Source: a bacterium (GTDB lineage: Bacteria; UBP6; UBA1177; JAKLFG01). Taken from it: a stretch of DNA of 64,000 bases. The notes under the pieces were generated by a model. The model did no database searches and was not told the DNA's origin. It worked only from the letters and a program-made list of their open reading frames with translations. The stretch is taken from assembly GCA_022709425.1 (NCBI GenBank), contig JAKLIW010000003.1, positions 196,090 through 260,089 on the forward strand, written 5' to 3'. Positions 25,202 through 33,528 of this stretch are shown piece after piece. The translations under genes and the position numbers were made by a program. How positions within the stretch are numbered: the stretch's first letter is position 1; each line of letters opens with the position of its first letter.

Positions 25202-26503
25202 ATGCGGTGTCATGTATCATTGTTACTGGTCAGTATATTCATCGTTTCGTTGTTGCAGGCCCAGAACTACGATGTGGGCAACATCGCCGTGGTACACGGC
25301 GGAGCGAACATCGCCGGAGGCCTTATCGGCGTACAGGAACAGGTCGCGGGGACCGAATTCTACAAGACCCATGCCGACATTTATGACTTCATGGTGGTCT
25401 TCACCACCTTCACCCCCTCGATGAACATGCAGCAGGGGCTTCCGATACAGTACACGGTCAAGGGGATCAACCGTGAAGGGGCCTTCACCGGCTACGGTCC
25501 CGCCTCGAAGTGGGGAAGCGCTGGGCGGCTCATCGGCGGTACCCGGATGTGCCACATCGACCAGTATCCCGACAACCCCGATCAGGCGATATCGAACAAC
25601 CCGATCTCTCCTTTCGCCGGCATGTCGACGGTAGAATTGCTTGCTCACGAGTTCAGCCACTACTGGCTCATGGCGATGGATTTCAAGAAGGAGGGGATGA
25701 GCGAGAACCACACCGGCCTGCGCGGCTGGGAGGATGGCGCCAACCAACATTGGAACAGTTACGCCGGTTCGGGTCCATCTGCCATGTACGGCAGTCATGT
25801 GGTCGACAACGGCGACGGTTCGTTCACACAGGTCTTTTCTCTGCCGCGCAAATACGGGCATCTCGACCAGTATGTCATGGGTCTGCGCGCCCCGGAGGAG
25901 GTCGATCCGACACTCTTCATCTGTTCCTCCTCCGATATCGAACAGTGCCGTGAAGGGAGTCCCGCCATCCCGGCGCCCAAAACCTCTCCCGATAAGACCT
26001 ATACGAGCGGCGAAATGTATCTCCACTCGGTGACCATAGACGATGTCATCCGCGCCATGGGGCCGCGCATTCCGGCAGCGGCCGACGCGCCGAAGCACTG
26101 GAATGTCGCCTTCGTCATCATCAACCTGCCGGGACAGGATCCGTTCCCCAACCAGTTGGAGCGCCTCGACACATTGCGCATCCGCTTTCAGGAGTGGTTC
26201 GAATGGGCGACCGACGGTCGTGCTACGATCTGCACCGAACTCGACGGCGATTGTTCAAATACCGAACCGACCGACGACGATGTGGTGCCCGACGAAAGTG
26301 TCACCGACGATGTGGCGGTCGACACGGAACTGCCCGACGATACGATCCCTGACGATCAGCCGACCGACAACGGCGAACAGCCCGATACGGCGGTCACCGA
26401 CAACGGCGAGACTCCTGACACCGCCGTCACCGACAATGGCGGCGTCACCGACGATGTGATGGTCGAAGAGAGCAACGCTTGCGGGTGCACGTTGGTTTTC
26501 TGA
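25202..26503 (+). CDS. Secreted HEXXH metalloprotease-like protein with acidic stalk and Cys tail
   Basis: 433 residues from ATG 25202, 5 nt after GGAGG; an in-frame GTG at 25190 would overlap that site. A signal peptide (VSLLLVSIFIVSLLQAQ) precedes a domain with VELLAHEFSHYWLM, where H-E-F-S-H fits the zinc motif of gluzincins/metzincins. The third ligand is not obvious; GHLDQYVMGL about 70 residues later is a candidate. I cannot name the peptidase family. The last 80 residues are an Asp/Thr/Val stalk containing two near-copies of PDTAVTDNGE, then the tail ACGCTLVF. The layout mirrors the carboxypeptidase at 11825. Likely extracellular, surface-held protease. Confidence 0.75.
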   Translation: MRCHVSLLLVSIFIVSLLQAQNYDVGNIAVVHGGANIAGGLIGVQEQVAGTEFYKTHADIYDFMVVFTTFTPSMNMQQGLPIQYTVKGINREGAFTGYGPASKWGSAGRLIGGTRMCHIDQYPDNPDQAISNNPISPFAGMSTVELLAHEFSHYWLMAMDFKKEGMSENHTGLRGWEDGANQHWNSYAGSGPSAMYGSHVVDNGDGSFTQVFSLPRKYGHLDQYVMGLRAPEEVDPTLFICSSSDIEQCREGSPAIPAPKTSPDKTYTSGEMYLHSVTIDDVIRAMGPRIPAAADAPKHWNVAFVIINLPGQDPFPNQLERLDTLRIRFQEWFEWATDGRATICTELDGDCSNTEPTDDDVVPDESVTDDVAVDTELPDDTIPDDQPTDNGEQPDTAVTDNGETPDTAVTDNGGVTDDVMVEESNACGCTLVF

Positions 26504-26529
26504 TCAATTCTTCCGTGGGAGGGAGATAG

Positions 26530-27612
26530 ATGAGACCGATACTTTTGATCGTTATTCTTTTTTGCGCCGTTCTTCTTTCGGCACAGCAGAAGAAACAGAC
26601 GCTCGCGGTGCTTGAGATAGAGGACCGCGGCGCCGGGATGACGCCGGAACTGCTGGCGACCGCCTCCGACTACCTGCGGGGAAAACTGGTCGCCGCCAAT
26701 GTGTTCCTCGTGGTGCCGAAAGACGCGGTGATGCGCGCCGTCATCAAGGAGCAGAAAAAGGAGACCTGGCGCGACTGCTACGATCCGGCGTGCCGCGTCG
26801 ATCTGGGCCACGCGCTTGCCGCCGACACCGTCCTTTCGTCGATGGTGATGAAACTCGGCGACAGCTATACCGTCACCGTGGAGCTGGTCGATATCGCCAA
26901 GGAGGTGACCATCCGGGGCGCTTCGGGCACCTTCGACGGCAGCGAGGATGCGTTCAAGGGGCTGATCGAAAAGATGGTGGCGCGGCTGACCGGCCAGAAA
27001 CCGGAAAAAGCGCCCGCGACCCCGGCGGCGAAGGTCGATCCGAGCGAAAAACTGAAAGGCTCGGTCGATCTGCAGGAGAAGTCGAAGGTCGAGAAACCGC
27101 TGGCGCCCATCGAGAAGCGAAAATCGCCCGTCGAGGCGTTCGAGATGCGCGGCGAGGTGGCCATCGACCGCGACAATAAGCTCACCTGGCAGCGCGGTCA
27201 CAGTGGCCCGCTCGATCTGGTGAAGGCGACCGGCTACTGCGAGGAACTGGTGCTCGGCGGCTTCAACGACTGGCGCGTCCCGACGATATCGGAACTGCGG
27301 ACGCTGGTGGTCGGCTGTCCCAACACCGCCCCCGAAGGGGTCTGTCCGGTGCAGGATGACTGCGTCGGGGCCGACTGCGCCGAACAGGTCAAGCCGAAGG
27401 ACTGTTCCTGCAAGGCGCACAAGGGGCCGGGCGAGAAGGGGACTTACTGGCAGAAAGGGGTGTGGAAGTATAACGGCGGCCGCTACGACTTCTTCTGGAG
27501 CCGGTCGCTCATATCGGGGCCGTACGAGGAGGCGTGGGGCATCCTGTTCAGCGACGGCGTGGTCACCACCGTCGATGTCTCGGGCCGCTATTATGTCCGC
27601 TGCGTCCGGTAG
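26530..27612 (+). CDS. Exported CsgG/TolB-N-like protein with DUF1566 domain (paralog 2)
   Basis: 360 residues; ATG 26530 follows GGGAGGGAG. It is a paralog of the products at 18116 and 28475: signal segment, N-terminal domain (LAVLEIEDRGAG ... DCYDPACRVDLGHALAADTVLSS), a Lys/Pro/Glu-rich linker, and DUF1566 (KLTWQRGHSG, GGFNDWRVPTISELRTLVVGC ... YYVRCVR) with its cysteine-rich loop. Unlike the other two it lacks the duplicated TTGATA promoter and follows the protease gene by 26 nt, so it is probably transcribed with it. Function unknown; periplasmic sensing or binding is an inference. Confidence 0.7.
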   Translation: MRPILLIVILFCAVLLSAQQKKQTLAVLEIEDRGAGMTPELLATASDYLRGKLVAANVFLVVPKDAVMRAVIKEQKKETWRDCYDPACRVDLGHALAADTVLSSMVMKLGDSYTVTVELVDIAKEVTIRGASGTFDGSEDAFKGLIEKMVARLTGQKPEKAPATPAAKVDPSEKLKGSVDLQEKSKVEKPLAPIEKRKSPVEAFEMRGEVAIDRDNKLTWQRGHSGPLDLVKATGYCEELVLGGFNDWRVPTISELRTLVVGCPNTAPEGVCPVQDDCVGADCAEQVKPKDCSCKAHKGPGEKGTYWQKGVWKYNGGRYDFFWSRSLISGPYEEAWGILFSDGVVTTVDVSGRYYVRCVR

Positions 27613-27621
27613 GAGGCCTTC

Positions 27622-28371
27622 GTGCTCGCGATACAACTGGCCCTATTCATCGCCATCGCCTTCCTGATCTACTATTTAACCGTCAAGAGACCGACACGCT
27701 ATGGGGCGCAGGAGATACTCGATTCGGTGCGCAAGAACTTCACCGAATACCGCGACCTGCGGACGCTGAATAAAGAAGATATCCCGGCGCAGATGGCCGA
27801 AAAACTCGATGAGGCGAAGCGGCTCCTCGAACCGCTCGGCCTGCATCATCTCTGCGATGTCGAGGACCGGACCTTCACCAAGGCCAACAATCTGTTCGTG
27901 CCGATCCGTTACTTCACCGAGGAGAAGAGAGATACCATCGCGGCGGCCTACTACCATCCGGCGCTCCGGTATATCGTGCTCGACTTTGGGACCGACCTGT
28001 CGGACGGCCGCCAGATGACCACCAGCAACGCGACGGCCGCCGGGAATATCCTCGTGCCGCCTCATGTCCTGCGGAAATTCCTTGATCCGATGACGGCGGC
28101 GGGCGACATGCTGGAAAAACACCGTGTGTGGCTCGCCGAGGTGATGGCTACAACGCCGGGGGTGCGTACCGTGACACCCGATACACCGGGCAAGGTGCTC
28201 GACCGCTACCAGCAGGGGAACCGCGAGAAGTGGGAGTTCCACCGCGATCGCGGCTGGATATCGTTTGAAGAACTGAAAAAGATGGCGCCGGGACAGTCCG
28301 AGGCGGTGGCGCGCCGTGTCTATGCTGAGATCCAGAAGATACTCCAGAAAGAACGCGACGAAGCCCGATAA
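27622..28371 (+). CDS. Membrane-anchored protein of unknown function
   Basis: 249 residues from GTG 27622, with TAGGAGG overlapping the previous stop. One N-terminal membrane helix (LAIQLALFIAIAFLIYYL) is followed by a mostly helical, charged soluble domain containing YYHPALRYIVLDFGTD and, near the end, WISFEELKKMAPG. I do not recognise a family. Close spacing suggests it works with the DUF1566 protein upstream. Confidence 0.7.
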   Translation: MLAIQLALFIAIAFLIYYLTVKRPTRYGAQEILDSVRKNFTEYRDLRTLNKEDIPAQMAEKLDEAKRLLEPLGLHHLCDVEDRTFTKANNLFVPIRYFTEEKRDTIAAAYYHPALRYIVLDFGTDLSDGRQMTTSNATAAGNILVPPHVLRKFLDPMTAAGDMLEKHRVWLAEVMATTPGVRTVTPDTPGKVLDRYQQGNREKWEFHRDRGWISFEELKKMAPGQSEAVARRVYAEIQKILQKERDEAR

Positions 28372-28415
28372 GTCACTCTGCCGACGGTTTCCGGCAAGGC
28401 TTAACTTCTCTTTTC

Positions 28416-28444
28416 TTGATATCCCCGGTTCAATTCGTTACAAT
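28416..28444 (+). promoter_or_regulatory. Sigma-70-like promoter, copy of the one at 18056
   Basis: TTGATA (28416-28421), 17 nt, TACAAT (28439-28444). Promoter, leader and first codons (ATGCGGAAC) match 18056-18124 closely, so the genes arose by duplication or recombination including regulation. Confidence 0.7.
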
Positions 28445-28474
28445 CAGCCGTTCTTTCTAGGAAATGGGGGCGTC

Positions 28475-30124
28475 ATGCGGAACATTCTGATACTTCTTGC
28501 GGTCTTGGTAGTGGCAGTCATGCTGACGGCCGAGGACCGCCAAAGCAAACTGGCGGTCATGGAGATCGACGACCAATCGGGCAAACTCGACAAGAGGATG
28601 CTTGAAGCGGCGGCCGAAGCGCTCCGCACCGAAATAGGCGCCACCAACAAGTTCGTCCTCATCTCGAAGGAGCGGCAGCGGGCGGTCATCAAGGAACAGA
28701 AGAAAGAATCATGGAAGGAATGCTACGACCAGAGTTGCCGGATACAACTCGGTCAGGCGCTCGCCGCCGATACGGTGCTCCAGTCGTCCGTCAACCTTTT
28801 CGGTGGCACTTATACGCTCACCTCCGAACTGATAGACCTCGCAAAGGAGGCGACCATCAAAACGGCGAAGGCCGATTTCGACGGCTCTGAAAAGGGGCTC
28901 GCCGATGCGATAAAAAGCATTGCGGCCCAACTCGCGGGGAAAAAGCCGGGCGGCAGTTCGTTCCAGACCGGCAAGATAGGGGAACAGGTCGAGGCGTGGG
29001 AGATAGGGCAGGGCGAGGAAACCATCGTCAAGTTCGACTCGGTGCCTGTCGGCGCGGTGGTGATGGTGGACGGGAAACTGCTTTGTCAGACAACGCCGTG
29101 CTCGAAGATGCTGACGCAGGGGAAGCACGAGATAACGATACAGAAGGAGAACTATCTGCCGAAGTCGAAGGTATTCGACATCGTGAAGGGCAGGCCGCCG
29201 CTTGTCGCTGAACTGCAACCCGACTTCGGGTGGATCGAGGTGTCGTCCGTGCCGTCCGGCATCGAGGTTCTGCTTGACGGCAAGAGCATCGGCAAGACGC
29301 CAATCACAAAACGAGAATTGAGTCCCGGGCCTCATCAGGTGGTTGCCTCACACGACTGCTTCTACCAAACCGGCGAAAAGTTCATTCTCAAGCAGAGAGA
29401 GATCAAAAGTGTCCGGCTCGAACTTGCACCGAAAGATTCAGGCATCAAAGTGACAGCACAGGACAAGGAGGGGAACGACCTTGAGGCCGAAGTCTTTGTT
29501 GATGGCAAAAATATTGGTGCCGCGCCGGGCACCTACAAGGTGCCGCTGTGCAGTAAGGAACTGGTGGTGAAATCGAAGGCGGGTCAGTATAAGCAGATGC
29601 TCGATCTTGAGGAAAAGAAAGTGGCTGCGATAAGCGCTGTCTTGAAAAAGAGCGAGGGCTATGAGATATCAGACGATGTCGTCATAGACAACAAAACCGG
29701 TCTCATGTGGCAAAGAAAACGTGCAAACAATGGGATGAAGCACACTGATGCCATCAGTTATTGCGAAGACCTTACTCTTGGTGGTTATAGCGATTGGCGG
29801 TTGCCGAGCATTTCTGAACTCAAGACACTTATCGTGGGATGTCAGAGTGGCGCAGATGACTGTATGGTAAAAAATTCTTGTTCGTCTGGTTCTTGTTGGA
29901 GTAAGTCCTGCTATTGTGAACAGTACCGTGGCCCCGGAGAAGACGGTTATTATTGGAAAAAAGGTGTTTGGCAGGGTGGCGGCAATTGGTTTTGGTCTTC
30001 TTCAGTGCAATCTGACAATACCCAGAACGCATGGTATACGGATGTCGACGATGGCAAAATATACGCTGCGCCTACCGATACAACATCGGCAGGGATTAGA
30101 TGTGTTAGAAATAATGAAGAGTAG
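28475..30124 (+). CDS. Exported CsgG/TolB-N-like protein with PEGA repeats and DUF1566 domain (paralog 3)
   Basis: 549 residues from ATG 28475, 4 nt after GGGGG. After the signal segment and N-terminal domain (KLAVMEIDDQSGKLD ... ECYDQSCRIQLGQALAADTVLQ), PEGA-type modules follow: VKFDSVPVGAVVMVDGKLLC, then IEVSSVPSGIEVLLDGKSIG with its TPITKRELSPGPH turn, and a diverged third. These small beta domains occur in surface and cell-wall-linked proteins. The C-terminal DUF1566 domain (GLMWQRKRAN, GGYSDWRLPSISELKTLI, FWSSSVQSD) follows. From about 29430 the base composition drops (26 of 60 G+C at 29701-29760, 37 of 60 at 28981-29040), so the 3' part may have a different origin from the 5' part. Confidence 0.75.
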   Translation: MRNILILLAVLVVAVMLTAEDRQSKLAVMEIDDQSGKLDKRMLEAAAEALRTEIGATNKFVLISKERQRAVIKEQKKESWKECYDQSCRIQLGQALAADTVLQSSVNLFGGTYTLTSELIDLAKEATIKTAKADFDGSEKGLADAIKSIAAQLAGKKPGGSSFQTGKIGEQVEAWEIGQGEETIVKFDSVPVGAVVMVDGKLLCQTTPCSKMLTQGKHEITIQKENYLPKSKVFDIVKGRPPLVAELQPDFGWIEVSSVPSGIEVLLDGKSIGKTPITKRELSPGPHQVVASHDCFYQTGEKFILKQREIKSVRLELAPKDSGIKVTAQDKEGNDLEAEVFVDGKNIGAAPGTYKVPLCSKELVVKSKAGQYKQMLDLEEKKVAAISAVLKKSEGYEISDDVVIDNKTGLMWQRKRANNGMKHTDAISYCEDLTLGGYSDWRLPSISELKTLIVGCQSGADDCMVKNSCSSGSCWSKSCYCEQYRGPGEDGYYWKKGVWQGGGNWFWSSSVQSDNTQNAWYTDVDDGKIYAAPTDTTSAGIRCVRNNEE

Positions 30125-30132
30125 GAGGTAAG

Positions 30133-30528
30133 ATGCGTTATCTAATCGTCGAACATCATCCCCAACCAGAGTATTTAAATGACAAAATTCCTATGAACAT
30201 TTTTGCCGATGATTGTTTTGATGTGCTTATTGCACCGGGGCATGAATGTGTAAGTAAGGAAACCGGCGTTGTACGACAAGTTGCTGCGTTTTCTCTTACC
30301 GTATGGGGACAAATAGCCATTCTTGATTACGCCACAAAAGAAGCATGGGACATAAACAAACCGTCAAAAACGGGCCCTACAAAAACAATAAGACAAGGAA
30401 CCTTGCTGGTCGTTTTTAAAGACAAAACCCGAAAGGAAATAGAGCGGGTGGAATACAAAAAAGACCGCAAAGATCGTGGAATACATAATGTTTTCAAGCC
30501 GGTTCATGATTTTGATGTTTTGCCATGA
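30133..30528 (+). CDS. Small protein of unknown function in A+T-rich patch
   Basis: 131 residues; TAGGAGGT overlaps the previous stop and lies 4 nt before ATG. No signal peptide or membrane segment. Contains LLVVFKDKTRKEIERVEYKKDRKDR and a Cys/His pair in APGHECVSKE. I do not recognise a family. Its low G+C matches the preceding gene's 3' part and the next gene, suggesting common acquisition. Confidence 0.6.
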   Translation: MRYLIVEHHPQPEYLNDKIPMNIFADDCFDVLIAPGHECVSKETGVVRQVAAFSLTVWGQIAILDYATKEAWDINKPSKTGPTKTIRQGTLLVVFKDKTRKEIERVEYKKDRKDRGIHNVFKPVHDFDVLP

Positions 30529-30563
30529 ACAATCAATATGCATTGATATGAGCGGAGAAAACA

Positions 30564-30851
30564 GTGTCGAGTGAGTTTAAACCTTGCAGAACCTGCGATA
30601 TTTGTGGCGGCGGTATACTAACTGAGCGCGGTAGCAATTTTTGGGTGTTTTTCTGGAGCATATATACGCTGGGGCTTTATGCATTGATTTTTTCTACTCG
30701 ACCCAATTGTAGAAAGTGCGGGCATAAGATGATATATCACCGAGGACAATCGTTATACTGGAAGAAAAAGGGAATGCCGGCTTCCGCAGTTTTAATGACC
30801 TTTGTTTATATGATTGGAGCCTTTGCTTTTTACTGTTTCTTGACTCGTTAG
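30564..30851 (+). CDS. Small zinc-ribbon membrane protein
   Basis: 95 residues from GTG 30564 with GGAGA 5 nt upstream. An N-terminal C-x-x-C-x-x-C (CRTCDIC) and a later C-x-x-C (CRKC) flank a membrane segment (FWVFFWSIYTLGLYALIF), and a second membrane helix lies at the C-terminus. The cysteine pairs suggest a zinc ribbon interrupted by a helix. Function unknown. A+T-rich like its neighbour. Confidence 0.6.
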   Translation: MSSEFKPCRTCDICGGGILTERGSNFWVFFWSIYTLGLYALIFSTRPNCRKCGHKMIYHRGQSLYWKKKGMPASAVLMTFVYMIGAFAFYCFLTR

Positions 30852-31009
30852 TTGTCAGAAAACTCCCTCTAGTGTTTGATCTAGGGGTCACAGCATTTCT
30901 ATTAAAGTTTAACGCCTGATTCTTGCTCTCGTCGTAGCGGCTCGCAAATAAGTCCTTGCTTTTGAATATGTACTGCATACAATGGGAAAGGCTTTTTGCG
31001 AGGTGCGCG

Positions 31010-31234
31010 ATGAATTATCGTGATGTCATCATGGCCGACCCGAACGTCATGCTCGGCAAACCGGTCATCAAAGGAACGCGACTTTCAGTGGAACTCATCC
31101 TGCGGAAACTTGCCGAAGGAATGAGCGTCTCCGACCTGATCGCCGCCTATCCCAACCTCACGCAGGACAAGATACTCGCGGTCCTTTCCTATTCCGCCGA
31201 TGTCATGTCGCGGGAGGAGCTTCTTGCCTCCTAG
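31010..31234 (+). CDS. DUF433 antitoxin
   Basis: 74 residues from ATG 31010, with GAGGTG 5 nt upstream; the frame extends further 5' but the conserved domain starts here. ADPNVMLGKPVIKGTRLSVELILRKLAEG followed by LIAAYPNLTQDKILAVLSY is the typical DUF433 helix-turn-helix-like fold. These proteins pair with PIN-like DUF5615 toxins, which is the next gene. Confidence 0.9.
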   Translation: MNYRDVIMADPNVMLGKPVIKGTRLSVELILRKLAEGMSVSDLIAAYPNLTQDKILAVLSYSADVMSREELLAS

Positions 31235-31244
31235 TTCAAGCGGA

Positions 31245-31598
31245 ATGCCGCCGCTCGTTGCGGACGAGAATGTCGATTCCAGAATAATACGCTTTCTTCG
31301 CGATCACGGCTTTCAGGTCTTTTCCATCCGAGAGGAACTGCCGGGCACCGGCGACGGTGCCGTTCTTGCGGAGTCGGTCGCGCGCCATGCTCTGCTGCTG
31401 ACCGAAGATGCCGATTTCGGCGAGTGGGTCTTTGCGCACCATGAACCGACGATGGGTGTACTGTTCCTGCGTTATCGTCCTGCGGAACTTGCCGCCATGT
31501 CCGATGCGCTTCTGCGTACCCTGCAAAGCCACGGCGAGGGTCTGTTCTCAAAGTTCACGGTCATAACGCCGAAGAAGATCCGTATCAAAGACATCTAA
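31245..31598 (+). CDS. DUF5615 PIN-like toxin
   Basis: 117 residues from ATG 31245, ten bases after the antitoxin stop; the ribosome site is weak (AAGCGGA), as expected for coupled translation. LVADENVDSRIIRFLRDHGF supplies the first acidic pair and LLTEDADFGEWVF the second, matching the PIN-like Mut7-C/DUF5615 active site. Probable ribonuclease toxin neutralised by the DUF433 protein. Confidence 0.88.
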   Translation: MPPLVADENVDSRIIRFLRDHGFQVFSIREELPGTGDGAVLAESVARHALLLTEDADFGEWVFAHHEPTMGVLFLRYRPAELAAMSDALLRTLQSHGEGLFSKFTVITPKKIRIKDI

Positions 31599-31660
31599 CG
31601 GAAAGCCCCCTCGAACTGTCCTACACATTTGACTTCGTATCCTTGTTCGTGTCCCTCTTC

Positions 31661-31689
31661 TTGCTATTTCCATTAAATAAGGGTAAAGT
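31661..31689 (+). promoter_or_regulatory. Possible promoter for the Xaa-Pro aminopeptidase
   Basis: TTGCTA (31661-31666), 17 nt, TAAAGT (31684-31689). TTGTTC-16-TATTTC (31643-31670) is an alternative. Confidence 0.35.
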
Positions 31690-31725
31690 CCACCGTCATT
31701 TTTGGTAACTGCGGAGGAAAAAGAG

Positions 31726-33501
31726 ATGCAGGCTTCTGAAAAGATCGCCATTTTAAGACAACACATGCAGGCGGAAGGGCTCGACGCCGTTATCGTCCCG
31801 AGCACCGACCCGCACCAATCCGAATATGTCGCCGCCCACTGGCAGGCCCGCGCGTGGCTCTCCGGCTTTTCCGGATCGGCCGGAACGCTGGTCGTCACCA
31901 AGGAGAAGGCCGGTCTCTGGACCGATTCGCGCTATTTCCTGCAAGCGGAACAGCAACTTGCCGGATCGGGGATAACGCTTTTCAAGATGGGGCTTCCCGA
32001 AACGCCCGCCCACACCGCGTGGCTCGCCGCTGAACTGGCCGAGGCTGCTGTTGTCGGGCTCGATGCCGCCGTCATGTCGATAAACGCGGTGCGCGGCCTT
32101 GAAAAGGCGCTTGCCGCCAAGAAGATAACGCTCAAGTACACCGGCGACCTCGTCGGCAAGTTCTGGACCGACCGTCCCAGTATGCCCGCTGGTATGGTGC
32201 AGCTCCACGACGAAGCCTTCTCGGGCGAGGGGAGAGCGGCGAAGCTGGGCCGTCTGCGCGCCAAGATCGCCGAGAAAGGGGCCGACTGGCACATCGTCTC
32301 GACGCTCGACGACATCGCGTGGCTCTACAATATCCGCGGCACCGATGTGAAGTGCAACCCGGTCGTCATCGCCTACGCCGCCGTCTCGAAGGACGAGGCG
32401 TACCTGTTCGTCGACGCGGCGAAACTCGACCGCAAAGTGAAAAAGGCGCTCATCGCCGACGGCATCACGATAAAGGGCTACGACGCCTTCGAGAAGTTCG
32501 TCAGGAAGATCCGCAAGAGCAGTGTCCTGATAGATACCGACCGCAACGGCCGCCATGTCCTCGAAGCGCTGGGCAAAAAGCCGCGCGTCATCGAGGGAAT
32601 GACCCTGCCGGTGCCGTTGAAGGCGGTCAAGAACGAGGTGGAAATCGCCGGTATGAAGGCGGCCCATGTCCGTGACGGCGTCGCGATGGTGAAGTTCTTC
32701 GCATGGCTCGATCACGCCCTTTCGGCGATGATGGTGACCGAGATATCGGCCGCCGTGAAGCTGGAGGAGTTCCGCCGTTTGGGCGAACACTACGCCGGGC
32801 CGTCGTTCGACCCGATAGTCGGCTATGCGGCGCACGGCGCCATCATCCACTACAGCGCCACCCCCGAAAGCGATGTCGAGATCAAGCGCGAAGGGATACT
32901 GTTGGTCGATTCGGGCGGTCAGTATCTCGACGGGACGACCGATATCACCCGCACCATCGCGGTGGGAACGCCGACCGACGCGATGAAGAAGCATTTCACG
33001 CTGGTCCTCAAAGGCCATATCGGCGTGGCGATGGCGCAATTCCCGGCCGGTATCCCGGGGATGTTCCTCGATCCGTTCGCCCGCGCCGCCCTGTGGCAGG
33101 AACGGCTCAACTACGGCCACGGAACCGGTCACGGCGTCGGCAGTTACCTGTCGGTCCACGAAGGACCGCAGGGGATCAGCCCGCGCGTCAACGAAACGAA
33201 ACTGGAACCGGGCATGATACTCTCCAACGAACCGGGCTACTACCGCGAGAACGAATACGGCATTCGCACCGAGAACCTCGTGCTGGTGGTCCCCAACGGC
33301 GAGAACGAAGGGGCGAAGTGGCTCAAGTTCGACACGATAACGCTGTGCCCGATAGATCTCGACCTCGTCGATGCGGCGCTCTTGAGTCCCGCCGAGAAGG
33401 AATGGCTCAACGGCTACCACCGGACGGTGCGCGCGGCGCTTAGCCCGTTCATGACCGAGGAAGAGAATGTGTGGCTTGCCAACGAGACGCGAGAGATCTG
33501 A
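31726..33501 (+). CDS. Xaa-Pro aminopeptidase (M24B)
   Basis: 591 residues from ATG 31726 (CGGAGGAA 6 nt upstream), the length of the three-domain eukaryote-like aminopeptidase P1 form. Two creatinase-like N-terminal domains (VIVPSTDPHQSEYVA; a second near LDDIAWLYNIRGTDV) precede the pita-bread catalytic domain. Metal ligands are visible in LLVDSGGQYLDGTTDITRT (two Asp), GHGTGHGVG (His), SNEPGYY (Glu) and IRTENLV (Glu). Cytoplasmic; removes the residue before proline from peptides. Confidence 0.93.
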   Translation: MQASEKIAILRQHMQAEGLDAVIVPSTDPHQSEYVAAHWQARAWLSGFSGSAGTLVVTKEKAGLWTDSRYFLQAEQQLAGSGITLFKMGLPETPAHTAWLAAELAEAAVVGLDAAVMSINAVRGLEKALAAKKITLKYTGDLVGKFWTDRPSMPAGMVQLHDEAFSGEGRAAKLGRLRAKIAEKGADWHIVSTLDDIAWLYNIRGTDVKCNPVVIAYAAVSKDEAYLFVDAAKLDRKVKKALIADGITIKGYDAFEKFVRKIRKSSVLIDTDRNGRHVLEALGKKPRVIEGMTLPVPLKAVKNEVEIAGMKAAHVRDGVAMVKFFAWLDHALSAMMVTEISAAVKLEEFRRLGEHYAGPSFDPIVGYAAHGAIIHYSATPESDVEIKREGILLVDSGGQYLDGTTDITRTIAVGTPTDAMKKHFTLVLKGHIGVAMAQFPAGIPGMFLDPFARAALWQERLNYGHGTGHGVGSYLSVHEGPQGISPRVNETKLEPGMILSNEPGYYRENEYGIRTENLVLVVPNGENEGAKWLKFDTITLCPIDLDLVDAALLSPAEKEWLNGYHRTVRAALSPFMTEEENVWLANETREI

Positions 33502-33528
33502 ACCATCAACTGAACCGGAGTTTGCCTG

